Positions 23,601 through 35,267 of a stretch of DNA of 64,000 bases are shown here, in pieces. Source of the DNA: Erodium maritimum (taxonomy: Eukaryota > Streptophyta > Magnoliopsida > Geraniales > Geraniaceae); assembly GCA_963921825.1 (NCBI GenBank), contig OY997593.1:64402039-64466038 (forward strand). The letters run 5' to 3'. Numbering within the stretch: position 1 is the stretch's first letter; every line of letters starts with the position of its first letter. The notes under the pieces are model-generated. The model was not told the DNA's origin. It saw nothing but the letters and a program-made list of their open reading frames with translations, and ran no database searches. The translations under genes and the position numbers were made by a program.

Positions 23601-26600
23601 TTTTCATAGTATTACATTCGGATTAGCTAAGTTTAGTTGTTAGAGGGATTTCTGAGAGAAACTTGGGAGTGACTGGGTGGATTTGTGACAGAAGTCCCTG
23701 AATCGTTCAATAATCATGTTGCATCTCTCACTCTTTTCTTTAAATTAATGCAAAATTCAGTTTTACTTATGTTTTCATCTTCGCCTATCAATTACGTGTA
23801 ACAAAATCCCTAATCTATGGGTTAGTTATCCGTTAAGCACGATTGTGTTACTATATGCTTGAATGAATGATTTGATTTGACTTTCAAAGGCTTTACTCTG
23901 TGATGTGTGCTCAATACTAATTTAGGTCCGCTCATTCTAGGTTAGATTTGGGGGTTCGAGGTTAACACTTGGGACAGTGCCTTCTACCTAGCTTGGCATT
24001 TTATATTTGTGACCCAAGAGGCCTTCTGTTGTAGTTGTGTCAATTAACTGGATCAATTGTCTACCCACAAGGAAGTAGCTGAAAGAATCGATTGGGTTAG
24101 CATGTTATGCATTAGTTTTATCAAACCTGGTGTCTAATTTTATCAAACTAGTTATCTAGATATATTGAATTATCACTTAAGGGAGCGTGTGCATTAGTTT
24201 TGTCAAACCTGGTATATAGCATATATTAAGTTATCCCTTCATTTCATTCATGTTCAGATCACGTAGTTCTGTTTGGTGAAACTAGTTCCTCGACCTTAAA
24301 TTCACAGTATTTATATCCTAGTATTTGAATAATTTTGTTTAATCCCTCATTTACATTTAGTACAACTTAGTTTAGAAACAAACCAAAAACTCGATTTGCC
24401 TCGAAGTTAAGTAATTAGACTCAAACTAATAGTTTAGCTATTCCTTTTCTGTGGACTTGACCCATACTTGTCACAGTACTTTGTTTGACCCCAACTTCGT
24501 CGTGGAGAATAGCAACCAAGCTATCAGGATTAAGATGACTGACTCGCCCCATAACATTTATAGGCTAGTTATTTTGTGTGTGAGAGTTAACTATCATATC
24601 AAAGTTGCTGAACCTAAATGCATTTATTTACAGGTAGCTCAACAAGTTTAATACCACAAAAAACTGTTTCGCGTAAGAGTATAAAATAAAGAGTAATCAA
24701 ATGAAAAGTATTACTACATACCTTATAGGACAATTAAGTGATATCCGTGACGGCCCCTCAATTATCTCAGAATCTAGACCCAGATTAAGAGAGAATAAGA
24801 CACAGTAATACTAATATCATGCATTCAAACATCCTACATATTTTGGCCATACCAGAATCAGATGAAAGAACAGCAGGCTGAACATATTCTTGTAGTACTG
24901 GAATGTCTTGTGATGGTGTTACACTCATAAAGGCAACAACTACAATATAATGACCTTCACATTATTAAAGTGATAGTTAGATCTGGATAAGTATCATGCT
25001 ACAAAATGTGCATACATTATTGACATAGAAGACACGTAATTATGCATACCACTGAACTGTCCCACAGCTTGAAGAAGATTTGATCCATACTTAAGAATTG
25101 AAGTCACATTTGTCGGCAACTGTGGTCCAGGATCCTGATAACAAGAAATGGAGTGTATAAAACTAAAATCAAACCTCTGTTACTATTTACGACAAGTTGT
25201 CATTCATTTATCCCGAAAGTAGGGAAAGTAAACTGACCATGGAAACATTAGTCCTTCTGTCCACAGCCTTTCCATTCAAAAGGAAGCTGTAGAGTTAAAA
25301 AAAGATGCAGTGGTCAGTGTTCAATGTAAAATACCTCTCTACTAACTAAGCTGTAGAGTCAATCAGGCATACTTCACTTGTTGGGGAGTTATAAGACACG
25401 CAGAATTTTCTATATTATCTCTTAGTGCCACAAAAAGGCGCTGCAGGCAAAAGTGAAAAATGTAAATATATGTGAGAAGGAGAAATATTTATTTAACCAA
25501 TCAGAAGTAAGATAAGAGAAACTGAGAAATAAATGTGGAAACTAAGATTAAAAGAAAAACCATTGCATGTAAATATCAAAGAATAAGAACTCATTCAGTA
25601 TTGAGACATCATACATGTTATGATATTGACTTAAACCCAAAGCAATGACTCTATATGGAAAATGTTTGTAACAGCAAAAGAGTTTGGAAAAAAGAAGCTA
25701 TGTTTAGTAACCAGATTAAATAGCTGAGACTAGATTGCTAAAATCCTTAAAAAAGCTATTTTATGCATCAGGATTTTTATTGTATTTTATAGGCTTATGT
25801 GAGGAACTGTACATAAGAAAGATATGCTTTGCTTTAACTAACTTATATGAGAACACAAATGGTATTGAACTCAGCATAGAAGTTGCCCAGTGGTAGAATA
25901 GTTTATTGGGATGACAAAAACCAATGAAAATAGAAAATATCTCGAAGACACAAACATAAAAGAAGCATAGGTTCAATTTCAGCAATTTCAGAAGAAACAG
26001 TCCACAGACACTATCAAAAGATTAAATTAAGCCTACATGGAAACTACTACTCCACATATGACTGTGAGAGCCTTATGTATATAGACCAACTACAAGCTTA
26101 CTATATTTTCTTCTGCAGACTGTGAAGTCTGCTTTGAGATACTGAAATCAGCTACATACGCCCCATATCCAGGCTGCATCCGAACAAATAAAAAAATCCA
26201 AATTAAGTATCATGTTTTGATGCTAAACCTTTAAGAAAAATATGATGAAAGGAAAATAACCTTCACTTCAAGAGAGGCCAGTATCTGTCCCATTTTCATT
26301 TGAGGGTAGAACCTACAAAATACAGTTTTCAGTAGCATCAGTGTGTTATAATAATGCACACCAGTAGCACCTCAGCATCCCAGTTCATTTACTATATTCT
26401 ATAGTAACTACTACATATAATGGTTCTACATCACATAATGTCATAGCACATCATGACAACAGATGACAAACATAGAGCTTGAGTTATGGTACTCAGCTTG
26501 ACAAACATAATAACTTGAGTTGTAGAACTAGAAACTATTAGTATAAGTTTTGTTTAATGCCCCAAAGAAAAAAGAAACTCGTCTAAAGGGAATCTCCAGT

Positions 26601-29600
26601 CATATCTTGCATAAAATTCAAGCTTCCAATTTTTATGGGTATTATCTTGCATATCAGTAGGTCCACTATCATTATCTACTAGCCAGGTGTCACTTTTATG
26701 AAATATGAACCACCTGAGATGCCAAGCTAAGCAAGTACCTTTTCATAATTGTTGAAATAGTAGCATCAATTTCACCTGCTTCAGCACTCATGTCTTCAGG
26801 ATAGCAAAAGCTGCTCCCTATCTATATAGATAGTAAGATGACTATTACTAACATCGATGGTGGTGCCCAAACTACAAACCTAGGTTATATTAACTATGAA
26901 TTAAGTAAAGCAAACCTCAATTGCAAGAGTTAAGAGTTCTTCTGCCTCCTTGTCTGAAAACCATCCAACCTTGCATGCACTCTACATGTTATGAAAAAAA
27001 TGCACTTTATTGATTAACAGATACACAAAGATAAATACTTGAAATATAACTTTAGCATATCCATAAGGATCTATAAGGGGTAAAAGGAAACAGTGATAAA
27101 TACAAAAAAAAAAAAAAAAAAAAAAAAACTCTTATGCTCTTGATACAACAGTAAAAGAAATATAATGCTCCCTACTGTTAACAATAAACACCTTATTTAG
27201 TGTAAAATTCTGAAATATTATTGATGATCTTAATAATCTTGGTGTTTCAATACAATGAGAGCACCCCTTTATATAGGGTTTAACTCTATGCGAAATAGGA
27301 AATACTAATATTAAACAACATAGGAAACCTAACTTAACTAGAATAGGAAATGCTTGTAAACTGAAAATAAACTAAACTCTAACATTTAGCTTTTAGCCAA
27401 CATTGAGACTAACTTTGTCAGTGATTGGCTTTCCTCATCTGCTCAAAGATTGACCAGCTCTAAGTTTTGCATAACTAAATAGTTTCAGAGATACTATAGG
27501 GAAATAACAAAAACTGATTATCATATAAGGAATTAGGAAATCATGCAGAACATCGGGATAAACAGATTAATTGTAACATAACAAGCACTAAAAAAATAAA
27601 AACAGAACAAATGGGCCAAGTACAAAAAGAAGGAAGTGTACATATTCTGCGTTTGCAACATACCTTCACAGAAATCATCAGCACCATGATTGCTGCTTGT
27701 AAGAAGAGATCATTTCGATGCTGACATAACTGCAGCGAATACAAGAGTAAGTACAAGAATGCTAGTTTGCGTGACATTCGTTGTGAGAGAAAATTAATAC
27801 GCAGATATAGAAAATGCAAAGTACGTGTATCATATAATCCTCCTCAAGACACATATTTTAGTTAAACTAATAGGTTGCACATATATACATCAAATGCAAA
27901 GGGATGACTCCCTTGCCCAAAACTGCTAAGCAAAGTTTCAAGTTATTACAGAGATCTATTTATCATAATCTTTGTGCTGAACAGCGAGAAAGTGTTTGGG
28001 ATATAATAAGCTAAAAAAGCATCCACCTCAGGATCACCAAGATCTTTGAAAAGTCAAAGAGGAAATGACTTATGAGGAAGAACTGATCTATCTGAACTTT
28101 TCTTCCTTAATCTGCTTTCTCTCAACTTAGCTCCCAAGAAAGCCTAATACACTTAACAAGTTATTTGGCCAAGCCGCAGCCACTGTTGAAGTGTTATATG
28201 TGTCAATATTTCTGTCAGGATTTGGCCCATTACACTCCTCAGCTCTATTAGTTGGGTGGTCCATGTTTATAAAAAGGAAATGGAAATATCTGCAATTCAA
28301 ATTTTAGGCCTGTATCCATACCTACATATACAATTTCTAGCAACCCAGAGACAGCTTCAAATCTCATGAGGTGTGGAAGCCTAATTAGTTTTAGCTTTTG
28401 AGAACAAGCTTATACCTGACTTTCACCAAAAACAATAGCCTTACGGCAGACCATCTGTTGAGCTGAGCCGTACAGGTACTAGATAAATATAAATAGATAT
28501 ACAAGACACTAGTAACTAGTATATCAAGACAATACAGAAAGAAAGTTATGCTGCATATGAAGAAAAAAAACTTTTTCAAAACACGCATGGTCTACTCAGT
28601 TGTGCAGAGGCACGTGTCACTAGATCTCCTAAAAACAAGAGTCAAATCTCACAGTCTTGTGTTGCAGCACATGTCACTATATCTCTTTAGTGCAACAGAA
28701 GAGAACTAAAATTTTGCAATTGGATTCTATAACCTACCCCAATGTCTGCATTGAAGTAGTGTAACAATTTCATGCTTGCAAACAAAAGGAGGGGAGAGAC
28801 CAGAACTTAGCATACACATAATATGAAGAAAAAAACTCACCTTTTTCAACAATGAAGGTATATTTCGGATGGCTTCAGGAACCTGATTGTTTGCAACTGC
28901 ATAATCAATACCTCTGTGTTTGTCAAAGTGAGTCTAGTTAATGAACTAGCTTTTGAAGTAATAACAATAAATAGTAAAAATATCCTTACAATAACCAGTT
29001 CAAAAAAGCTTTAACAAAATATATATCCTGTAAATGCACGTAACTGATGAAATGGTGTTAGAAATTGAACATTATAAATCATCATTAACTGCATGGTAGA
29101 TTAATAAATATAAGTTTGTGCTAAATAGTAATAACTTTTATACTTGAGGTTAGTGCCTATCAAGAAAAAAGTGAGATTTTTAAATAAGTGACAAGGTAAA
29201 TAAATGCGAAATTCTCCTTGCAACAAAGTTCACATTCAACTCCCCAACTCTTCATGCGATGGTTCTAAGCAAAATTATGCAGGAACAGCTATCAGCAACA
29301 AAACTTGGCATGGGCACAGAGGTCTCTGTATCACACTTTCATAGGTTAATAGCACAACAATAGAGTAGACAGAGGTTCTTAGACGGTCTTGGATGCATTC
29401 CCTTCACCTTGGAGAGATCCTGTGCAAAACCATGTGCACCGTTCCAGAAATGAAGGTAAACCAAGAAACGGAAGTCTATTGTACAATCAAAGCAGGTATA
29501 GTCATTACTTTTATCTACTCTATCAAAAGTAAGGACTGAGAGAAATAGATCGTCTTCATTTTCATCAATTCTCAAGACCAATGACTAAGTAAATGTGATG

Positions 29601-31260
29601 GTCATTCGAAGGACGGGATACAGTAATCAATGTGCTTTGGGGTTCAACAGGTGTTCGACAACAACAACCAAACCACTACTGAAAAATGTTGTATCGGCTA
29701 AATGAACTCTTTAAACTCATTGGGGGTCTCAACCACTCCATTTACCATAGGCTGTCACACCTATCTATTACCGCATGCCCTATCATATATTGTCTTACTA
29801 TTTCTTTTTGTGTTAACTTGGATCCACCCTCACCCCTTACCGCTATTCTTAATTGAATTCTCTCACATTTCCTTTTGGTGTCACTAGTCTCCTGATGCTA
29901 CACATCTTTACCACCCTTAGGTGGTTTCCCTTTAGCATCCAACATTTAATATCATGTCATACAGTTGGTCATATAATTGATCTATAAAGTATTCTCTTCA
30001 ACCTTAAAGATATTTGTTTTGTCACAATGCTCTCATCTACTTCAACCACAATGCAAAATGATATTTTTAACATTCTCTTCAATCTATCCATTGTTTTAAG
30101 GGTTGATTGACAAAAACTAGAGTAAAGTTTTGTCCACAAACGGAAGCATGCAAAAAAATTTGTCCACGCTTTGTGGGTGCACTGAAGTTTTGTCCACACT
30201 TTGTGGGTGCATTATGTATTGCCCACAAATCTATTGAATCCGGGAAGCACTGCCCAGACCATCATTCTGAACATCCCTGTTACGTTTGAACTAAAAAAAG
30301 TCGTGGATAAAAATTTAGTGTGCCCACAAAGTGTGGACAAAACGTTATGCATGCTTCCATTTGTGGACAAAACTTCACTGTAGTTTTTGACAATTAACCC
30401 TTGTTTTAATTCTTTTAAATTATTGGCCCAAACTCAAAATTACCTAAAATGATCACTTTTAGTGGAATCCTCTCAAGGTTTTATTTGGATAGTTAGGTTC
30501 AAAAGTAGAGTACTATTCTATGTTCCATTCTTTTTATTTCTTGTTTAACAAAGATATATCTGCTTACATGGTGTTTTGTGCCCTCTCCCTTTGCTGGCGA
30601 GAAAATATACACACTGACACTGACACAGACATAGTTAATAAAGAAGATGCAAGGAGAGGTCCCAATAAAACTTGCTAAATGATTTGTGAAGCCAACCTAA
30701 CACTATTTTGGAAATGACGCTTTAAAGGTTAGCAACTAGGTAACAGTAATTCATCAGATCAAATTCAAATTTGAACTCTAAAATTGAAATGTGACCCTAC
30801 TCTACACAGTTCCAAGTCATAGAACACCTGGTTCAGACGTTAGGTTGCCTCTTATTTTGAATATTTGGGGAATCTATCTTCCCCATTCCTGTTTACCAAG
30901 AAGGTAACGAAATTGGTTAATAAAACCACCAATTTCGAATCTCATGAACTAAACAAAAACAATAAATTCCAAATACACAAATCCTGACATGCATATGTTT
31001 CGGCTAATGGTTTTATGTTCAATTGGAATAAAGGTAGAGAAGAGAACGATATAGCAGTAATACCGAGCAAGGGAGAGACATAGGTCGGAGAACTTTTTGG
31101 GATCGTTGACCTCGCCGGAGCCGAAGAGAAAAGCTAAGCGCTCAGCGGCGGCGGCGACTCGGTAAGAGTTCACGGATGCAGCCGATAAATGTTGGCCGGA
31201 AAGAGCGGCTTGGCCTGGGAGCCCGCCTCCCGGCGAAGGAGTCATAGTCGTTCCGGCCAT
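20675..31260 (-). CDS. E3 SUMO-protein ligase, PIAL1/PIAL2-like (SP-RING)
   Basis: Sixteen exons on the minus strand join in frame to 839 residues: 31260-31064, 28913-28841, 27729-27664, 26981-26916, 26821-26739, 26312-26261, 26173-26102, 25440-25373, 25286-25238, 25134-25050, 24954-24853, 24773-24722, 23295-23244, 22753-22637, 22553-21798, 21304-20675. The N-terminal half matches plant PIAL proteins (AAIMVLMISVK, QLPTNVTSILKYG). The zinc-binding SP-RING lies at about residues 318-365 (CPI, LLCKHLQCFDFSNY, WRCPHC). The last 460 residues are poorly conserved and rich in Q, S and P. PIAL ligases extend SUMO chains in the nucleus and take part in gene silencing and stress responses. Arabidopsis has two, PIAL1 and PIAL2; I cannot assign one. 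Two MITEs and other repeats lie in the introns without disturbing splice sites. Confidence 0.95.
21378..21657. mobile_element. GGG-ended MITE in PIAL intron 15 (280 bp)
   Basis: The ends GGGATAATCTCACTTAGCTA and its near-complement form arms of about 60 bp or more. The flanks TTTCATTTA (21369-21377) and TTTAATTTA (21658-21666) look like a 9-bp duplication with one change. The ends resemble those of the other Mutator-type MITEs in this window. It lies between the last two coding exons. Confidence 0.7.
22786..22806. repeat. GA dinucleotide microsatellite
   Basis: About ten GA units lie just upstream (in gene sense) of the acceptor of the SP-RING exon, in PIAL intron 13. Confidence 0.8.
23500..24660 (-). 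mobile_element. Possible gypsy-type retrotransposon fragment in PIAL intron 12
   Basis: Intron 12 (23296-24721) is unusually long. On the plus strand it contains phrases typical of untranslated parts of plant Athila/Tat-type elements, such as a CCTCGACCTTAAATTCAC block near 24287 and GTGGACTTGACCCATACTTG near 24453. No gag or pol frame and no target duplication were found. Orientation and ends are uncertain. Confidence 0.3.
27104..27128. repeat. Poly-A tract (25 bases) in PIAL intron 3
   Basis: This is a pure A run on the plus strand, that is poly-T in the gene's sense. It may mark the tail of an old retroposon, but no matching duplication was found. Confidence 0.7.
30100..30400. mobile_element. 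Mutator-type MITE in PIAL intron 1 (301 bp)
   Basis: The left arm starts GGGTTGATTGACAAAAACTA and the right arm is its complement with few changes, giving arms of more than 50 bp. Perfect 9-base duplications TTGTTTTAA flank it at 30091-30099 and 30401-30409. Inside, a unit built on TTTTGTCCAC and TTTGTGGGTGCA is repeated directly and inversely. It has no coding capacity. Confidence 0.9.
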
Positions 31261-31531
31261 TCCCTGGGGCTCTCTCTCTCTCTCTACCGGCTTGAGATTG
31301 AAGTCTTATTTTATCGTTTTCTTCTTCCAAATGAAACTCTGCAGCGTGAAACTTTCTAGTACTACAGCCTTGCCTTCCGCATTTAGATGCTACGACTGCA
31401 AAGACAGCTAAAACTGTTAAAATAACGGTACGGTAATTGTTTTTTGATTTTTTTTTTAAATGAGTACGGTAATTAATTAACCAGTGGACCAGTGCATTTA
31501 CATTTGTTATTAATTAAATGAAAGATGTTCT
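31261..31531 (-). promoter_or_regulatory. PIAL 5' leader and remaining promoter
   Basis: A CT/GA-repeat stretch (about 31271-31284) lies just upstream of the PIAL start codon. Only about 270 bases separate that codon from the zinc-knuckle repeat at 31532, so the repeat and its nested LTRs sit next to or within the promoter. No clear TATA box was found. Confidence 0.4.
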
Positions 31532-31920
31532 ATGGTCGCTATTGCAGTACCTACGGGCTACGTCACGTCACCCTTGATGCAGTCCCTTCACTCAAAGACC
31601 ATGTTATCCGATGGGGAACCTCTGCCCTTAAAAACACGGTATAGGAGAAAACCAAAGCCAACCCTAGTCGGGTCTCCTGCAACACTTTCTCCAACGCTGG
31701 TGGTTCCCCCGATCCTTTCTCTCTCCACGACATTGGTACTCTTCTCTATGGGTACCTCCACTCCACCACCTTCTGCCAAGCCACGACGAGGACGCTCGGG
31801 GAAGCCCAAGATCGTTACTGTGGGTGCAAGTAACCCTATGTTGGCCCTTCCTCCGCTGCCACAGCCCATCATCCATTCGCCAACCCCCCCTGCGTTTAGA
31901 TTCCTCGGATTGATCCTTCT

Positions 31921-34708
31921 TGTCACGCCCCAAATTCGGTTTTGACCGGACTCGAGATGTGACTTCAAGATAATACAAATATAACAGCGAAGGTGTCTCA
32001 AATCCGATAAAACTCTCCAAGTTTAGTTTCAATCAAAAATCTTGAGTAAAAGCTCCACAATGACCTCCTTTAAACATAAAGTTTATAACGAAAATAAACC
32101 ATGAACGTCTCTAAAGATAAAGGCACTCGGACCCACCGAAGCCCCCGAGCCTCGAGTCCACTACTCATCAAGCATTCCTGTAATAAACAGTAAACAACAT
32201 AAAAGGGTGAGCTTACGCTCAGTAGGGAAAATAGCAAAAACAGCGGGTAATATCTTAAATAAATAAGAATAACACAATTAAACTCGAACTCCAATAACTT
32301 GTATAATTTAAGAGATACTCAAATAGAGGGACGAACAAAGGTTCTACGTTTTAAGAAGATAGCAATTACTACCAAAAAGTAAGAGAAGAGCAATTAAATA
32401 TCATAATGGAAAGTTAAGCCTCGACACTCCGATCTACAATAATCTTGTATCATGTCGGATTTTCCCTCGATCCAGAGAGGACACATATCATCGGGTTACC
32501 GGAAGCATCCTCAAGGGAACACATATTGTCAGTACCCCCGGAAGCAGCCTCAAAGGATCATATGTCATCAGGGCATAGATCATCGAGGCAAAACAGGGTA
32601 AACTTCCGGGTATGCTCCCGCAGGACGCATACACCCGGGGTGAAACAACGCGTAACCAATCCCCGCAGGGTAAACCATCCACTTGCCCCGCAAGGTCCAT
32701 CTCCAATGCCCCACAGGGTCCAATAATCAATGCCCCGCAGGGTCCAATAACCAATGTCCCGCAGGATCAACCAACCAACGCCCCACATGGTCCTCCAATC
32801 AATATCCCATGGCTATGATACTATCGGATTACCCCCCCCCCCCCCCCCCCCCCCCCCGGTGTAAGTACCATACCAAACAACCAAACATCTTAAGAACACG
32901 AACAAGGGAATCACATATCAACACATCCAATCAACCAAAGCTTAGCAAATCACACTTTCATCACCACACACACCCAAGAGATTCATATATCTTTACACTT
33001 ACCAATATACTTCCCAATCACGATCCATCGGTCCATCAATCAATTGATCGTACCGTTTGGCACCATCAGTCATACTCGATCATCCATTCAATCATTCAAG
33101 CATTCATTCAATCATCCAATTATTCAAGCATTCATTCAAACATACGATTTAGCTAGTTTCATTAGACTCTTAATTTATCTTAAAACTAAGCAAGCAAGCA
33201 TGTGAGGCAAACACAACTAATCTGAGGGCTCATCACGGCCTCTCTACTAGTAAAGCAATTCCCAAGTATTGAAAGTGAGTTACACTAGTTATTCACATCC
33301 TATGCAGGCATACTAGACATGTCCGGTTATTAGTAATTGAAAGACGATTATTCTAGTTATTCGCATCCTATATGAAATTCTAGGACCTTTCCGATTTTAT
33401 TAACCTAATAGGCATACTAGTATTGAAATACACGAGGAGTTAGTACTTTCCCTACCTTGTGGTCTTCCTACGAACAAATACTCCTATCAACAGTTGTCCG
33501 GCTAGCCTCGTCTCCTCGGGCGAAGTCCAAGCTCTCGGGCGAAGTCCTGGTCTGGGTTTTTAACAGTTCAAACTTACGATCAGATCAGGTAAGGCCCAAA
33601 GTAAATTCAATACGTTGCCTTTTTAAACTTGAACGGGATAAAAGCGGGTTTAAACGACGAATCGGGCTCGAGTACCCGAGATCCGATTCATTGTTCCGCT
33701 TTGTCCCGTTCCAAGTCCGATTAATAGTCAGGTTATTCGTTCGAGGTTCCAAAATCTGATTTTAATTAAAACCGTTTTGAATCCAAATATGTTTTTCTTT
33801 TATTTCTCAAAATAATTTCTAACCGTTCTTTTAATTTAATTTCATTACACTGCTCCGACACTTCTTGTTACACAGAACAAACAGGTCTAAAAAGACTATG
33901 TTTCAGGATGCCCAAAACGCCCAAATCTACAAGGAGCTCGATAACAGAAACAAAAAGGAAGAGGGGAAAGTTCAGTTTGAACTTCGACCGACCAACGGCG
34001 GCGCCGTTACCGGCCGAAGCTCCGCAGGTCGGAATCTCACCGTAGGGAAAAGGAAAACGACGGAGGATGGGTTGTGACGGTCGGAATCGAGCTCGGGAGC
34101 GGTCGGTTGAAGCTTGACTGACTTCTACCTCTCCGGCGAAACTAGAACGGCACGGGGGTGGGCGGTGGCTAGATCTGGACGGAGCTGGAGGAGGGGCGGG
34201 AGTCGGAGATGCAGAGAAAGACGGTGACGGGGTTGGCCTTGGTGGCGGCGGCCTGAACGAGGAAGATGAGGGGGAAAGGGAGAGGAGGTGTGCGATTCGG
34301 GAGAGGGAGAACGGGGATCGGATATGAGGGTGGCGGCGTTGATGAAGAGAGAGGTCGGGAGGGTTCGCAGAAAGCGAGAGGAGGCGAAGGTCGGGTGGGT
34401 TCTGCTACGTGAGGAATATGGGGATTATGAGCAGAAACCCTAAAAACGAGTATAAGTAGCTCGGGCCGACATGAAAGATGGGCCTCAAACGTCCAAACGG
34501 GCCTAGCGGCCCAGGGAAGAGGAGAGGGCGGGCTTGGCTTGGCCGGGCCTGCGGGTCTGGTCGGGTCCAGCCCCTTTACCCTCTTTTATTACTTTTTTTT
34601 GAATTTTTTTTTATTATTTCTTATTTTTGAAAACACCTTTGTTGCAATTTCCCACTCCCACATTTCATATTTCAAAATATTACCCTATTGAAAGAGTGGG
34701 GTTTTACA
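31921..34708 (-). mobile_element. Solo LTR 1 (2788 bp)
   Basis: The plus strand starts TGTCACGCCCC and ends GGGGTTTTACA, so in its own sense the LTR runs TGTAAAACCCC to GGGGCGTGACA. Perfect 5-base duplications CTTCT flank it at 31916-31920 and 34709-34713. It interrupts the zinc-knuckle repeat. There is no internal region, gag or pol, which is what remains after recombination between two LTRs. A run of 26 C lies at 32832-32857. It shares its 3' half with the other four LTRs here and its 5' part mainly with those at 52739 and 56266. Confidence 0.88.
32832..32857. repeat. Poly-C tract (26 bases) in solo LTR 1
   Basis: In the LTR's sense it reads ACACC followed by the G run and then TAATCC. This is the same position as the G run at 54709-54733 in solo LTR 3. 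Confidence 0.9.
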
Positions 34709-35267
34709 CTTCTCCCCCTCTTCAACGGTAATCGGCGCGTGGGAAGGCTCCAATGGAGGACCTACCAAAGGCGGAGGCATTGAGATTGGGTCGTTTTCCC
34801 CCAAACGGAATAGAATTTCGCCCATCCCCTCGGTTCTCACTATTCCGGCACGCATGGTTCGTGGCCGGAAGGTGGCTCTTTCGTTGGATAAGCCCACATT
34901 GCCTCCTGTTACGGCCTTACTGGAGTTACCGGCTTCCATGAAAACGCTTCAGGATGGGCTTTCGAACTGCTCCGTTGAGGTTGAAGAAGAGGTCGAGATC
35001 GTGGTCCCATACTCTCCAGCTGCCTCCACGATTATCGCCTGTCAGTAGTGGGGGCTGTTGGCGGAAGCTGTGGACGACTAAGCCTCCTCGAAAGGACACC
35101 CTTCTTCGGATCATCATTACCGCGCGGGGGAAGGCAACAGAGGGCCTCGTCGTCAAGGATCTCGGGTCGAGACTCTTCGGCTTCTACTTCTGGTCGACGG
35201 AGGCACGTTCTTGGGTCTGGGGTAATGAGCCCTGGTGTTTCGACGGGCGACCCCTATTGCTCGGTGA

